Assembly: GCF_001665395.1 (NCBI RefSeq) | Contig: NZ_LZSG01000034.1 | Coordinates: forward strand, 149,748 to 213,747 | Length of the DNA: 64,000 bases | Source of the DNA: Mycobacterium sp. 1164966.3 | GTDB lineage: Bacteria; Actinomycetota; Actinomycetes; Mycobacteriales; Mycobacteriaceae | Direction of reading: 5' to 3' | Shown here: in pieces, positions 46,405 through 54,332 of the stretch | Layout of the letters: each line of letters begins with the position of its first letter | How positions within the stretch are numbered: the first letter of the stretch is position 1 | Translations under genes and position numbers: made by a program | The notes under the pieces: generated by a model | Seen by the model: the letters and a program-made list of their open reading frames with translations, nothing else | The model's database searches: none | What the model was told of the DNA's origin: nothing

Positions 46405-47250
46405 TTAATGGCGCCAGCCCTCGGCGGCCTGTTCGTCGAAGGTGTGGTCAATGCGCTCGAACCTGCGGCGGATCGAGGCCCGGGAAGCTTCGTGCGGAAG
46501 GATGTAGAGCCGGTTGGCCAGGATCGCGTCGGCAATCAGCCGGGCAACGTCGTCGACGCCCAGCGAGTCATCCTGCTGCGGTAGCGACCCCAGCGACCCG
46601 GTGACGTCGGGCGTCGAAGCCAGTCCATAGTCAGCGCCACGGATTCTCTCCGAGTTGGCCAGCAAGTTGGTTTCGATCACCATCGGGCACAGCACCGACA
46701 CCCCTATGCCGTTGTCCCTGACCTCACGGGCCAGCGTTTCCGCGAGCGCGACCACCCCGTATTTGGCCACGCCATACGTCCCGAGACCGGCATTGGGCAC
46801 CAGGCCCGCGAAGGACGCCGTAAACGCGATGTGGCCTCCAGTGCCCTGCTCGAGCAGCCTGGGCAGGAAGGCTTCGACGGCATGAATCGACCCCCACAGG
46901 TCGATGTCGATCACCCAGCGCCAGTCCTCGTGCGTCATCTCCGCGATAGCCCCCGCCACGCAAATGCCGGCGTTGGCGAATACCACGTCCACCTGGCCGA
47001 GCAGGCGGAATGACTCGTCGGCGAGTGCGGTGACCTCCTCGAGATGACGGACATCGCACATCACGCCGTGCGCGTCGAACCCATCGCGACGCAGGTGCGT
47101 CACCGCCAATTCCAGCCGGGGCTTGTCGATGTCCGCGAGGACTACCTTGGCTCCGCGGCGGGCGAACTCGGTGGCGGCGGCCAAGCCGATGCCGCTCGCC
47201 CCACCGGTGATGACCGCTGCACGTCCGTCAAACCCGGCAAGTCCATTCAC
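46405..47250 (-). CDS. Short-chain dehydrogenase/reductase
   Basis: 281 residues from GTG at 47250; the longer reading to 47301 crosses the end of the neighbouring gene. TGGASGIG, ANAGI for NNAG, FTASFAG (catalytic Ser) and YGVAKYG (YxxxK). ADIDKPR predicts NAD. The C-terminal Arg-rich tail (EASRASIRRRFERID) is seen in mycobacterial SDRs of lipid metabolism. Third gene of a P450-SDR-SDR operon read leftwards, 10 bases after the mycofactocin-type SDR. Confidence 0.85.
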   Translation of the reverse strand: MNGLAGFDGRAAVITGGASGIGLAAATEFARRGAKVVLADIDKPRLELAVTHLRRDGFDAHGVMCDVRHLEEVTALADESFRLLGQVDVVFANAGICVAGAIAEMTHEDWRWVIDIDLWGSIHAVEAFLPRLLEQGTGGHIAFTASFAGLVPNAGLGTYGVAKYGVVALAETLAREVRDNGIGVSVLCPMVIETNLLANSERIRGADYGLASTPDVTGSLGSLPQQDDSLGVDDVARLIADAILANRLYILPHEASRASIRRRFERIDHTFDEQAAEGWRH

Positions 47251-47260
47251 AGACCGGATG

Positions 47261-48100
47261 CTACTTAAGACAGCTACCCGCGTCGACAGGCAGGGTGACA
47301 CCGGTGATGTACCGGGACTCGTCGGAGGCGAAGAACAATACCGCGTTGCTGATGTCTTGCGCCTCGACCCACGGTATCGGCAGCGTGTGGAACATCTGAC
47401 AGATCGGGGCCATGTCGTCGGGTCCTGGATTCTCCAGATCGGGCCGGAACAACTTCCAGGTTCCCTCGTTCATGATCATCGGGGTGCTGACATGTGTCGG
47501 GTTGACGGTGTTGACGCGAATCATGTGCTGCCCCAGCTCAACTGCAAAGGAGCGCATGATGCCGACCACCCCATGCTTGGCCGCGACGTAGCTGCCGCAG
47601 TGCGGGTAGGCTTTCAGGCCGCCGACCGAGCTGGTCAAAATGATCGAGCCGCCCTTGCCGCCCGCGATGATATGTGGCACACCGGCTTTCACCGTTTTCC
47701 AGACGCTGGACAGGTTCACATCGATCATTTCCTGCCAGTCGTATTCGCTGGTCTTGTCCAGGGTGTCGCCGCCGTTGCCGATGCCTGCGTTGGCGACGAT
47801 GATGTCCAGCCGCCCCAGCTGTTCGACGCCGCTGTCTACCGCGGCCTTCAGTGCGTCGTAGTCGCGCACATCGACTTCGGACGTGACGATCCGGCGGTTG
47901 AGACCTTTGACGAGGTCGGCTGTTTCGGCGAGATCTTCGGGTGTCGACGCCGGAATGGTGGTGTTTTGCACGATCGGCTTGCAGACGTCGACGGCAATGA
48001 TGTCGGCTCCCTCCTCCGCCAGTCGCACGGCATGGCTGCGGCCCTGACCGCGCGCCGCGCCGGTGATGAAGGCAACTTTTCCGTCAACTCGCCCTGACAT
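47261..48100 (-). CDS. Mycofactocin-coupled short-chain dehydrogenase
   Basis: 279 residues. TGAARGQGRSHAVRLAEEGA (13-32) and IIAVDVC followed by an extra loop between strand and helix (about 39-70) are hallmarks of the SDR subfamily with tightly held NAD that is reoxidised by the peptide-derived carrier mycofactocin. YVAAKHG supplies YxxxK and VDAGSCLK ends the chain. Its partners, the mft genes, are not in the window. Directly behind a P450, it probably oxidises the alcohol that enzyme makes. Confidence 0.88.
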   Translation of the reverse strand: MSGRVDGKVAFITGAARGQGRSHAVRLAEEGADIIAVDVCKPIVQNTTIPASTPEDLAETADLVKGLNRRIVTSEVDVRDYDALKAAVDSGVEQLGRLDIIVANAGIGNGGDTLDKTSEYDWQEMIDVNLSSVWKTVKAGVPHIIAGGKGGSIILTSSVGGLKAYPHCGSYVAAKHGVVGIMRSFAVELGQHMIRVNTVNPTHVSTPMIMNEGTWKLFRPDLENPGPDDMAPICQMFHTLPIPWVEAQDISNAVLFFASDESRYITGVTLPVDAGSCLK

Positions 48101-48124
48101 TTCTTACCTCTTCTCCTAACAAGC

Positions 48125-49327
48125 TCAGCCGAGAACGGCCGGCATGGTCTCCCAGCCCCGGACGGTCGACGTCGGGGACAGCCTGCACTCGCCAAGGTCG
48201 ACGTCCCATTCCGGAAAGCGCTTCAAGATCTCCTCGAGCGCGATCCGGCCCTCCAGGCGTGCCAGCGCCGAGCCGAGGCAGTAGTGGGTGCCCACACTGA
48301 AGGTCAGGTGCTGGCGGGGCTCGCGCCGGATGTCGAAAACGTCTCCGTCCGGGGGAAATTGGCGGTGGTCGCGGTTGGCGGCGCCGATGAGCATCATCAT
48401 CACGCTGCCTTCGGGCACCCGTCGGCCGTGGTACTCGACATCGCGGGTGACGTAACGCGCCACGTGTGGGGCCGGTGGCTCGAAGCGCAGTAGCTCCTCG
48501 ATGGCCGCGGGAATCAACGACGGGTCCTCGACGAGTGCTCGCCGCTGGTCGGGATGCTCGGCCAGCACCTTGCCGGTCCATCCGATCAGCCGGGTGGTCG
48601 TCTCGTTCCCCGCGCCCGACACCACGCTGACATAAGTGAGCAGCTCGTCGCGGGTGAGTTTGCGAACGGTCCCGGTCTCGTCCACGAACTCCGCATTGAG
48701 CAGTTCGGTCATGATGTCGTCGGACGGATGCTCGGCGCGCCAGTCGATGTACTGACCGAAGAACGCGGGGTTGATCATGTTCTCGGCGGTGGTCGCCATC
48801 GGCTTACCCGCCTCGGTTCGCATCTGCGCATTCGCGAAATCGCGTGCGGCTTCCTGGTCTTCCTCCGGCACACCCAGCAGCATGCCGATCACTCGCATGG
48901 GCATCTGCGCGCCCAGGTCGGCGACGAAGTCGAACCGGTCCGCACCGATCAGCGGATCCAAACTGCGAGCGCAGAATTCGCGGATCTTGGGTTCCAGCTC
49001 GTTGATCTTGCGCGGGGTGAACATCCGGGACAGCAACTTGCGGTGGATGTCGTGGATCGGTGGATCCTCGAAAATGACTGTCCCGGGCGGGATGTCGATA
49101 TTTGCCTTGATGATTTCCAGGATCGCGCCCCGAGCCGAGCTGAAGGTCTGGCAGTCGACGATCCCGCGGTCGACGTCTGCGAAGCAGCTCAGCGCGTAGA
49201 AGTCGTGCCGCTCGTTGTAGTACAGCGGCGATTCTTCCCGCAGTCGCCGGAACATCGGGTACGGGTCGGCGTTCAGCTCCACGTCATACGGGTCGAAGTA
49301 GACGTCACTGGCCGCGCTGACTGTCAC
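48125..49327 (-). CDS. Cytochrome P450
   Basis: 400 residues, GTG start after GAGAGG. SGAGNETT is the I-helix motif (Asn in place of His), EELLRFEPP the ExxR motif and FSVGTHYCLGSALAR the heme loop with Cys350. HVARYVTRDVEYHG is common in mycobacterial steroid/terpenoid P450s. First gene of an operon with two SDRs: hydroxylation, then oxidation of the alcohol. A perfect GAGAATCGGATTCTC palindrome lies 150 bases upstream. No dedicated ferredoxin is adjacent. Confidence 0.93.
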   Translation of the reverse strand: MTVSAASDVYFDPYDVELNADPYPMFRRLREESPLYYNERHDFYALSCFADVDRGIVDCQTFSSARGAILEIIKANIDIPPGTVIFEDPPIHDIHRKLLSRMFTPRKINELEPKIREFCARSLDPLIGADRFDFVADLGAQMPMRVIGMLLGVPEEDQEAARDFANAQMRTEAGKPMATTAENMINPAFFGQYIDWRAEHPSDDIMTELLNAEFVDETGTVRKLTRDELLTYVSVVSGAGNETTTRLIGWTGKVLAEHPDQRRALVEDPSLIPAAIEELLRFEPPAPHVARYVTRDVEYHGRRVPEGSVMMMLIGAANRDHRQFPPDGDVFDIRREPRQHLTFSVGTHYCLGSALARLEGRIALEEILKRFPEWDVDLGECRLSPTSTVRGWETMPAVLG

Positions 49328-49477
49328 GGATTATCGCCTCTCGCCGGAACTTGCCTCACCTGCGGCCATCCCGTTGACCCAACAGAACGCGACTCGTGTC
49401 GCGTGTGAACTCTGACATCACCCACCAACAAGTGTCAACGGCGAATCCGTTTTGGCTACTTCTTGTTCTGAAGAATA

Positions 49478-49492
49478 GAGAATCGGATTCTC
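49478..49492. promoter_or_regulatory. Operator-like palindrome GAGAATCGGATTCTC
   Basis: Perfect 15-bp palindrome, same outer half-sites GAGAAT/ATTCTC and length as the 553 and 50309 sites. It lies in the 205-bp gap between the TetR gene's 3' end and the P450 start, so it can only serve the P450-SDR-SDR operon. Confidence 0.72.
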
Positions 49493-49532
49493 GTCAGGCA
49501 AACCGTGTGCGATATTTGCTCACCAGCGCGTG

Positions 49533-50252
49533 TCAGCTACCGGCGAATCCCCGTGAGCAGAAGTCCCACACCTCGTCGGCGGTGATGGGGTGGACGGTCG
49601 CGTCATCGGTGCCGCCGCTGTACTGCGCGATCAACATGACCGTCTGCATGGTGATGGCGGCAACGCGCTTGGGGTTGATCCCGGCGCGCAGCTCGCCGGC
49701 ATCGGCGGCCGCTTCCATGAGCTCGGTCAGCAATGCTATCAACGGTGCGTTTGCCACCTTGACCTCGGCGGGATGTGTGACCAGCAACCGAGGCGCGAAG
49801 TCGGTGAACAGTGGCCGCTTGGCCGTCGGATCGGGGCGCGACGCCTCGTACAACAGCTCGACGGCGACCTTGAGGCGCTCGAGTGGATCGGAGTGGTTTT
49901 CCGTGGCCGCGCGGATCTGGTCGGCTGAGCGACTCAAAGCGTCTTCGAACAGGGCGAGCAGCAGCTCATGCTTGCCGTCGAACTGCAGGTAGAAGCTGCG
50001 CAGCGACTGCCTGGATCGGTCCACGACCTCCTGGACGGTAAAGTCCGTGCTGCCCTTTTCGATGATGATGGCTTGCGCCGCGTCCAAGAACCGCTGAACG
50101 CGTTGCGCCGCACGCAGTTTCGCAGTCTTGATGGACCGCTCGACCGCGCGCTGCTTCCAGGCAGGCTCCTCGCCTGGATTGGTCACCGACGGCTCGGGTG
50201 ATTGCCGCGAGGGGAGAACATGATTGGACTGTACCGGAGAACGCCGTGACAT
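49533..50252 (-). CDS. TetR-family regulator, candidate master of the GAGAAT regulon
   Basis: 239 residues from ATG at 50252 (GTG at 50273 is an alternative). A basic N-terminal extension of about 50 residues precedes the helix-turn-helix (FTVQEVVDRSRQSLRSFYLQF). The C-terminal domain is typical TetR. The gene is divergent from an acyl-CoA dehydrogenase, and their shared promoter region holds GAGAATACTATTCTC, identical to the site at 553-567. Autoregulation plus control of other copies is inferred from this, not shown. Confidence 0.88.
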   Translation of the reverse strand: MSRRSPVQSNHVLPSRQSPEPSVTNPGEEPAWKQRAVERSIKTAKLRAAQRVQRFLDAAQAIIIEKGSTDFTVQEVVDRSRQSLRSFYLQFDGKHELLLALFEDALSRSADQIRAATENHSDPLERLKVAVELLYEASRPDPTAKRPLFTDFAPRLLVTHPAEVKVANAPLIALLTELMEAAADAGELRAGINPKRVAAITMQTVMLIAQYSGGTDDATVHPITADEVWDFCSRGFAGS

Positions 50253-50308
50253 CGCTGCGCTCGACCCCCTCACGGACGACGTGTCGGAGATTGTAACTTT
50301 CTTACGAC

Positions 50309-50323
50309 GAGAATACTATTCTC
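50309..50323. promoter_or_regulatory. Operator-like palindrome GAGAATACTATTCTC
   Basis: Perfect 15-bp palindrome, base-for-base identical to 553-567. It is 56 bases from the TetR ATG and 104 bases before the acyl-CoA dehydrogenase GTG, in the gap between these divergent genes. Confidence 0.78.
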
Positions 50324-50427
50324 TCACACGTGTGTATGGAAGCGTAATCCGAAAGAACCGATCGCGTTGTGGGTGGAAACGGCCATCCGCTGGTGGTCGC
50401 CAACCGCAGGAAGCTCCGGGGAGTGCT

Positions 50428-51612
50428 GTGCAGCTGACTTTTGACGCGGAAGTCGAGGAGTTTCGTGCGGAATTCGTGGCGTTCCTCGATGCGCAGCTGC
50501 CCCGCCTCACCGCAGCCGGCGCCGCGTTCGACCGGTCGCGGTCGTGTTCACACATCCCGGAGTGGGCGCGACAATGGCAACGACTGTTGTTCGACAACGG
50601 CTGGCTGTTACCCGGTAACCCGCCGGAGTTCGGTGGCCGCAACGCCACGCTGTTACAGCGATACGTGCACGCCCAGGAGTTGTCGCGACGACGGATCTAT
50701 CCGAGTTTCAACCCGCAAGGCATCGGCATCATCGCGGCGTCGCTGTTGTCGTTTGGATCGGAGGAACAAAAGCAGCGATGGGCGGTGCCGATTCTGCGCG
50801 CCGAGATCACCGCGTCGCTGGGCATGAGCGAACCCGGGGCAGGCTCGGATCTGGCGGCACTGAAAACACGTGCGGTACTTGACGGTGACCACTTCGTTGT
50901 CAACGGCCAGAAGGTTTGGACGTCGGGCGCCCATGACGCCGATGTGCTGTTGACGTTCGTGCGCACGGATCCGAATGCGCCGAAACACAAGGGAATCAGC
51001 GCGTTGTTGATCCCGACCGATACCCCGGGTGTAGTGCGCCGTCCGTTCGCGTCCGTGTGTGACATCGACGAAGTCGACTTCAATGAAGTGTTTTTCACCG
51101 ACGTGCGGGTGCCGGCCGACAACTTGGTGGGTGAGCTCAATGGGGGCTGGCGAGTGGCAACCGGCTCGCTGGGCCACGAACGCGCAATGCTGTGGATGGA
51201 TTACGTCAACCTGTTGCATGCGCTGGCACTCGATTTCGAGCCGTCGGGCACGCTGCAACGCGATCACTACGCCACTCTGGTGATGGATGCCCAGGCGCTG
51301 CAATTACTCGGCTCGGCGGCCATAGCGAAGGCGGCTCGCGGCGAAGAGGATGTACCAGCGCAGTCAGTGCTCAAACTGCTTGGCTCGGAAGCCTTACAAC
51401 GCGCGACCGAGGATGCGTTGAACGCCACTGGCTCCGATGGACTTCTGCTGCATGGGATTACCGCACCATTCGCCCCACTCGACCTGGACAGTCACTATCG
51501 CAGCCGGTTCGACAGGTACGTCCGCACTTTCGCCGCCACCATCGCCGGCGGCACCTCGGAGATTCAGCGCAACATCATCGCCGAGCGGATACTGGACCTT
51601 CCGCGCAATTAA
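50428..51612 (+). CDS. Acyl-CoA dehydrogenase (FadE-like)
   Basis: 394 residues from GTG at 50428, five bases after GGGGAG; a reading from 50224 includes the operator and is rejected. LGMSEPGAGSDLAAL is the flavin-binding segment, QKVWTSGAHDAD the substrate region and AGGTSEIQRNIIAERILDLP the C-terminal motif. A GHER-containing stretch (LGHERAMLWM) holds a Glu at the place of the catalytic base in long-chain and isovaleryl types. Monocistronic, divergent from the TetR gene, so likely a direct target. Confidence 0.88.
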   Translation: MQLTFDAEVEEFRAEFVAFLDAQLPRLTAAGAAFDRSRSCSHIPEWARQWQRLLFDNGWLLPGNPPEFGGRNATLLQRYVHAQELSRRRIYPSFNPQGIGIIAASLLSFGSEEQKQRWAVPILRAEITASLGMSEPGAGSDLAALKTRAVLDGDHFVVNGQKVWTSGAHDADVLLTFVRTDPNAPKHKGISALLIPTDTPGVVRRPFASVCDIDEVDFNEVFFTDVRVPADNLVGELNGGWRVATGSLGHERAMLWMDYVNLLHALALDFEPSGTLQRDHYATLVMDAQALQLLGSAAIAKAARGEEDVPAQSVLKLLGSEALQRATEDALNATGSDGLLLHGITAPFAPLDLDSHYRSRFDRYVRTFAATIAGGTSEIQRNIIAERILDLPRN

Positions 51613-51641
51613 CCAGTGCGGCTACGGATTTCATATCGGGG

Positions 51642-51950
51642 TCAGCAGCGCCGATACGTGTCGAAATCCTTACAATGGTGCTCGACGGGCTGAGCGTGTA
51701 TCCAGGCGTAACAGATCACGGCGACCAATGCCGCCAGGATCGACACCACGCCTAACACGATGCCGGCCGTCGCTGCCCGCGAGCCCGGGCCCAGGCTTCG
51801 GTTGGCCCGCGACCGACCCATCCAGCCGGTCACAATCGCAGCGACTCCGAACAACATCCCGATCAGTACCCAGGACGTGACCAGTGCGACGACACCGAGG
51901 ATCACCGATACCACAGCAAACTTGTCTTGCGGTGGCCCGGGCTGACTCAT
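51642..51950 (-). CDS. Small DUF4190-like membrane protein
   Basis: 102 residues from ATG at 51950. Two hydrophobic segments, about 12-44 (long, Gly/Val-rich) and 60-84, flank a basic loop GRSRANRSLGPGSRAA; this is the DUF4190 pattern. A short polar tail with HHC and RC ends the chain. Probably an inner-membrane protein of unknown function. It stands between the acyl-CoA dehydrogenase (converging) and the Rieske operon, 44 bases from the latter's last gene. Confidence 0.75.
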   Translation of the reverse strand: MSQPGPPQDKFAVVSVILGVVALVTSWVLIGMLFGVAAIVTGWMGRSRANRSLGPGSRAATAGIVLGVVSILAALVAVICYAWIHAQPVEHHCKDFDTYRRC

Positions 51951-51994
51951 GGGCGCCAATTCTAAGCGACCTCGAGCTGACAACATTCACCAGG

Positions 51995-52825
51995 CTATAG
52001 CTGGGCAAGCCGCGGCGCGGACCCCTTGGCCCGCAATATCGTTCCCACCTCCCGGGTCAATTCGCGTGTGCTGCCCAGCAATCCGTCCAGGACCAACGAC
52101 CGCTTGACGTGCCGGTGCAGGTTGTGTTCGGCAGTGAAACCTATTCCGCCGAGCACCTGCTGGCAATGACGTGCCGCGGTCAGCGCGGCCTGGCCGGCCG
52201 CGGCCTTGGCCAACAGGCAGGCCAAAGCATGTGAGCCGTCGGGGTCTTCCGGTATGTCACCGGCGGCGAGCAGGCTGGCCTCGGCACCTTCGATCGCCAC
52301 CAACGTCTCGGCCAGGCGGTGCCGGATCGCCTGGAAGGAGCTGATATGCCGCCCGAACTGGACGCGGTCCACGGCATGACGGCGCGCCAGGCCCAGCATC
52401 GCTCTGCTGGTGCCGAGCAGCCACCACCCGAGTGCCAGTCGTCCGACGGCCAGTGCTGCCGTCGACGCTGAATCGCCTTGGGCCACGCGGTGAATCGGAA
52501 GCTCGTCGTCCAGCGCTGAACCGGCGCCGTCGGTACGATCCCATACCACCCAGGAGCCGCCGGCATACGGCAGTGGCACAGTGCCGCCCGGCCCCCGTCC
52601 GGCGGCATGCAGTACCACGTCATTCAATACCGCCGCGTGTGCACCGGTTTCGCCCAGCAACCGAAACACTAAAGGTATTGCAATCTCCGGGATTTCGTAG
52701 AGCATATCGAGCCAGCCAAGCTCGGCCAAAGCCGTGTCAAGCTTTGCGCCCGAGGCGGCGTTCATCGCGTTGTGCAGCGAATCGGACAGCAGCTGCAAGG
52801 CCTCGGGATCCGCCGACGGTTCCAC
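51995..52825 (-). CDS. Acyl-CoA dehydrogenase, short subunit of a split pair
   Basis: 276 residues from GTG at 52825, which follows GGAAAGG at good spacing; TTG at 52831, overlapping the upstream stop by 4 bases, is the alternative. It keeps the C-terminal QVLGGIGFTAEHNLHRHVKR but lacks much of the N-terminal domain. With its neighbour it repeats the short-plus-long arrangement of 1991/2886, in reverse order, and so is likely a heteromeric FAD enzyme. Last gene of the Rieske operon. Confidence 0.84.
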   Translation of the reverse strand: MEPSADPEALQLLSDSLHNAMNAASGAKLDTALAELGWLDMLYEIPEIAIPLVFRLLGETGAHAAVLNDVVLHAAGRGPGGTVPLPYAGGSWVVWDRTDGAGSALDDELPIHRVAQGDSASTAALAVGRLALGWWLLGTSRAMLGLARRHAVDRVQFGRHISSFQAIRHRLAETLVAIEGAEASLLAAGDIPEDPDGSHALACLLAKAAAGQAALTAARHCQQVLGGIGFTAEHNLHRHVKRSLVLDGLLGSTRELTREVGTILRAKGSAPRLAQL

Positions 52826-52827
52826 GA

Positions 52828-53916
52828 TCAATCCTTTCCGAGGTCGAGCAACCGCCGGGCGATGATATTGCGCTGGATCTCGGCGGTACCCCCGTAGATG
52901 GTCGCCGCACGCGAGTACAGGTATTCCGGCCGCCACGGTGTGTCGTCGAGTTCCAGGACCCCGGGCATCAAGTCGCGCACGGTGTCGTAGAGCCGTTGCT
53001 CGGCGCCGGCCAGCAGCACCTTGTCAATGGAGGTATCCGGCCCCAGCCGGGCTCCGTCGCGTAACCGGTGCTGGGTCACACGGGACCGGCAGCGCAGCGT
53101 ATGCAACGCGAGATAGGCTGCGCCCAAGGCAGACTCGTCAGGTTCGGTCGACTCCGCGATAAGCGCGTCGAACCGGGAGTACAGGTAGGCGATCCGCTGC
53201 CAGAAGCAGGTGGAGCGCTCGTAGGGGAGGAGGTCCATCGCCAGCCGCCAGCCGTGCCCGGGCCGGCCGAGCATCCGGTTGGACGGGATCACCACGTCGT
53301 CGTAGTACACCTCGCAGAATTCGTCGACCCCATGCATGGTGCGCAACGGCCGAATGGTGATGCCCGGTGTGTCCAGGTCGACGAAGAACGCGGTGATCCC
53401 GCCATGGCCCGGCGCGGTGCGGGTGAGCAGGATGCACCGGGTGGAGAATTGCGCGAAGCTGGTCCAGACCTTCTGCCCGTTGACAATCCAGTTGTCGCCC
53501 TGCTGGACGGCACGGGTGGACAGCGACGCCAAGTCGCTGCCGGATCCCGGCTCGGAAAAGCCTTGACACCATTGTTCGCGGCCGCTGAGCAGGCGCGGCA
53601 CCATTTCGGCCGCGAGTTCGGCAGGCGCGTAATCGATCATGGTGGGGGCGAGCACCTCGACCATCGAGTACGGACCGGGCTCGGCGAGACGGCGACCGAC
53701 GACCTCCTCGCCGACGATCGCCCGCAGCAGCGCCGGCCCACCCAGTCCGCCGACTTCGACGGGCCAGCCGTAGCGCATCCAATCGGCGTCGTACAACGCG
53801 CCGTGGACTCGAGCGAGTTGCCGCATCTGGCCTTGCAGCGAGTGGTCGGGGCCGGGCGTTAGATCGTGGGCATCGAGCCAAGCGCGCAGATCCGCCCGGA
53901 ATTGCCCGACATTCAC
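52828..53916 (-). CDS. Acyl-CoA dehydrogenase, long subunit of a split pair
   Basis: 362 residues from GTG at 53916 (VNVGQFRADLRAWLD), overlapping the SnoaL stop by 4 bases. CQGFSEPGSGSDLASL and YGGTAEIQRNIIARRLLDLG are the FAD and C-terminal motifs. A longer reading to 54081 overlaps the SnoaL gene and is rejected. Similar in length and motifs to the protein at 2886. Probably dehydrogenates a CoA thioester made elsewhere, since this operon has no ligase. Confidence 0.88.
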   Translation of the reverse strand: MNVGQFRADLRAWLDAHDLTPGPDHSLQGQMRQLARVHGALYDADWMRYGWPVEVGGLGGPALLRAIVGEEVVGRRLAEPGPYSMVEVLAPTMIDYAPAELAAEMVPRLLSGREQWCQGFSEPGSGSDLASLSTRAVQQGDNWIVNGQKVWTSFAQFSTRCILLTRTAPGHGGITAFFVDLDTPGITIRPLRTMHGVDEFCEVYYDDVVIPSNRMLGRPGHGWRLAMDLLPYERSTCFWQRIAYLYSRFDALIAESTEPDESALGAAYLALHTLRCRSRVTQHRLRDGARLGPDTSIDKVLLAGAEQRLYDTVRDLMPGVLELDDTPWRPEYLYSRAATIYGGTAEIQRNIIARRLLDLGKD

Positions 53917-54332
53917 GGGGCGGGACGCCCGACCGCATGCGGGCGCCCGGAATCGTGCACACCGCTGCGACGGATGAAGGTCATGGCCCGCGTCCGCAGC
54001 CGCCATCCGTCGGCGGTGCGGGCGTAGGTGTCGCGGTAGTACCCGATTCGCATGTCGTGGGTGGCGTGTTCGATGAAGCACAACGGCTGTGTGCCGCTTG
54101 CCGTGTCGCCGTCGATATCGACGAGTGCTGTCCCGGTGAGAAACAGTCCCTTCGGCGCGGCGTCAACCAACTCCGGGAACCTGTCCAAGCGGTAGGTGTC
54201 GCCGAACGCGCTATAGGTCCCGTCAGGGGTGAAGACGCCGATCAGCCCGTCGATGTCTCCTTGGGTGATGGTGACCGCGTACCGGGCGAGCAGCTGCTGG
54301 ATCTCGACCAAGTCGTCAGTCCTGCTTGGCAT
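53913..54332 (-). CDS. SnoaL-like domain protein (NTF2 fold)
   Basis: 139 residues. EIQQLLARYAVTITQGDIDGLIGVFTPDGTYSAFG is the usual start of SnoaL_4-type proteins, followed by the IEHATHDMRIGYYRDTYARTADGWRLRTR-like strands. The fold resembles the small subunit of ring-hydroxylating dioxygenases, so a role with the Rieske protein three genes upstream is conceivable though unproven. Overlaps the amidohydrolase end by 17 bases and the dehydrogenase start by 4. Confidence 0.78.
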   Translation of the reverse strand: MPSRTDDLVEIQQLLARYAVTITQGDIDGLIGVFTPDGTYSAFGDTYRLDRFPELVDAAPKGLFLTGTALVDIDGDTASGTQPLCFIEHATHDMRIGYYRDTYARTADGWRLRTRAMTFIRRSGVHDSGRPHAVGRPAP

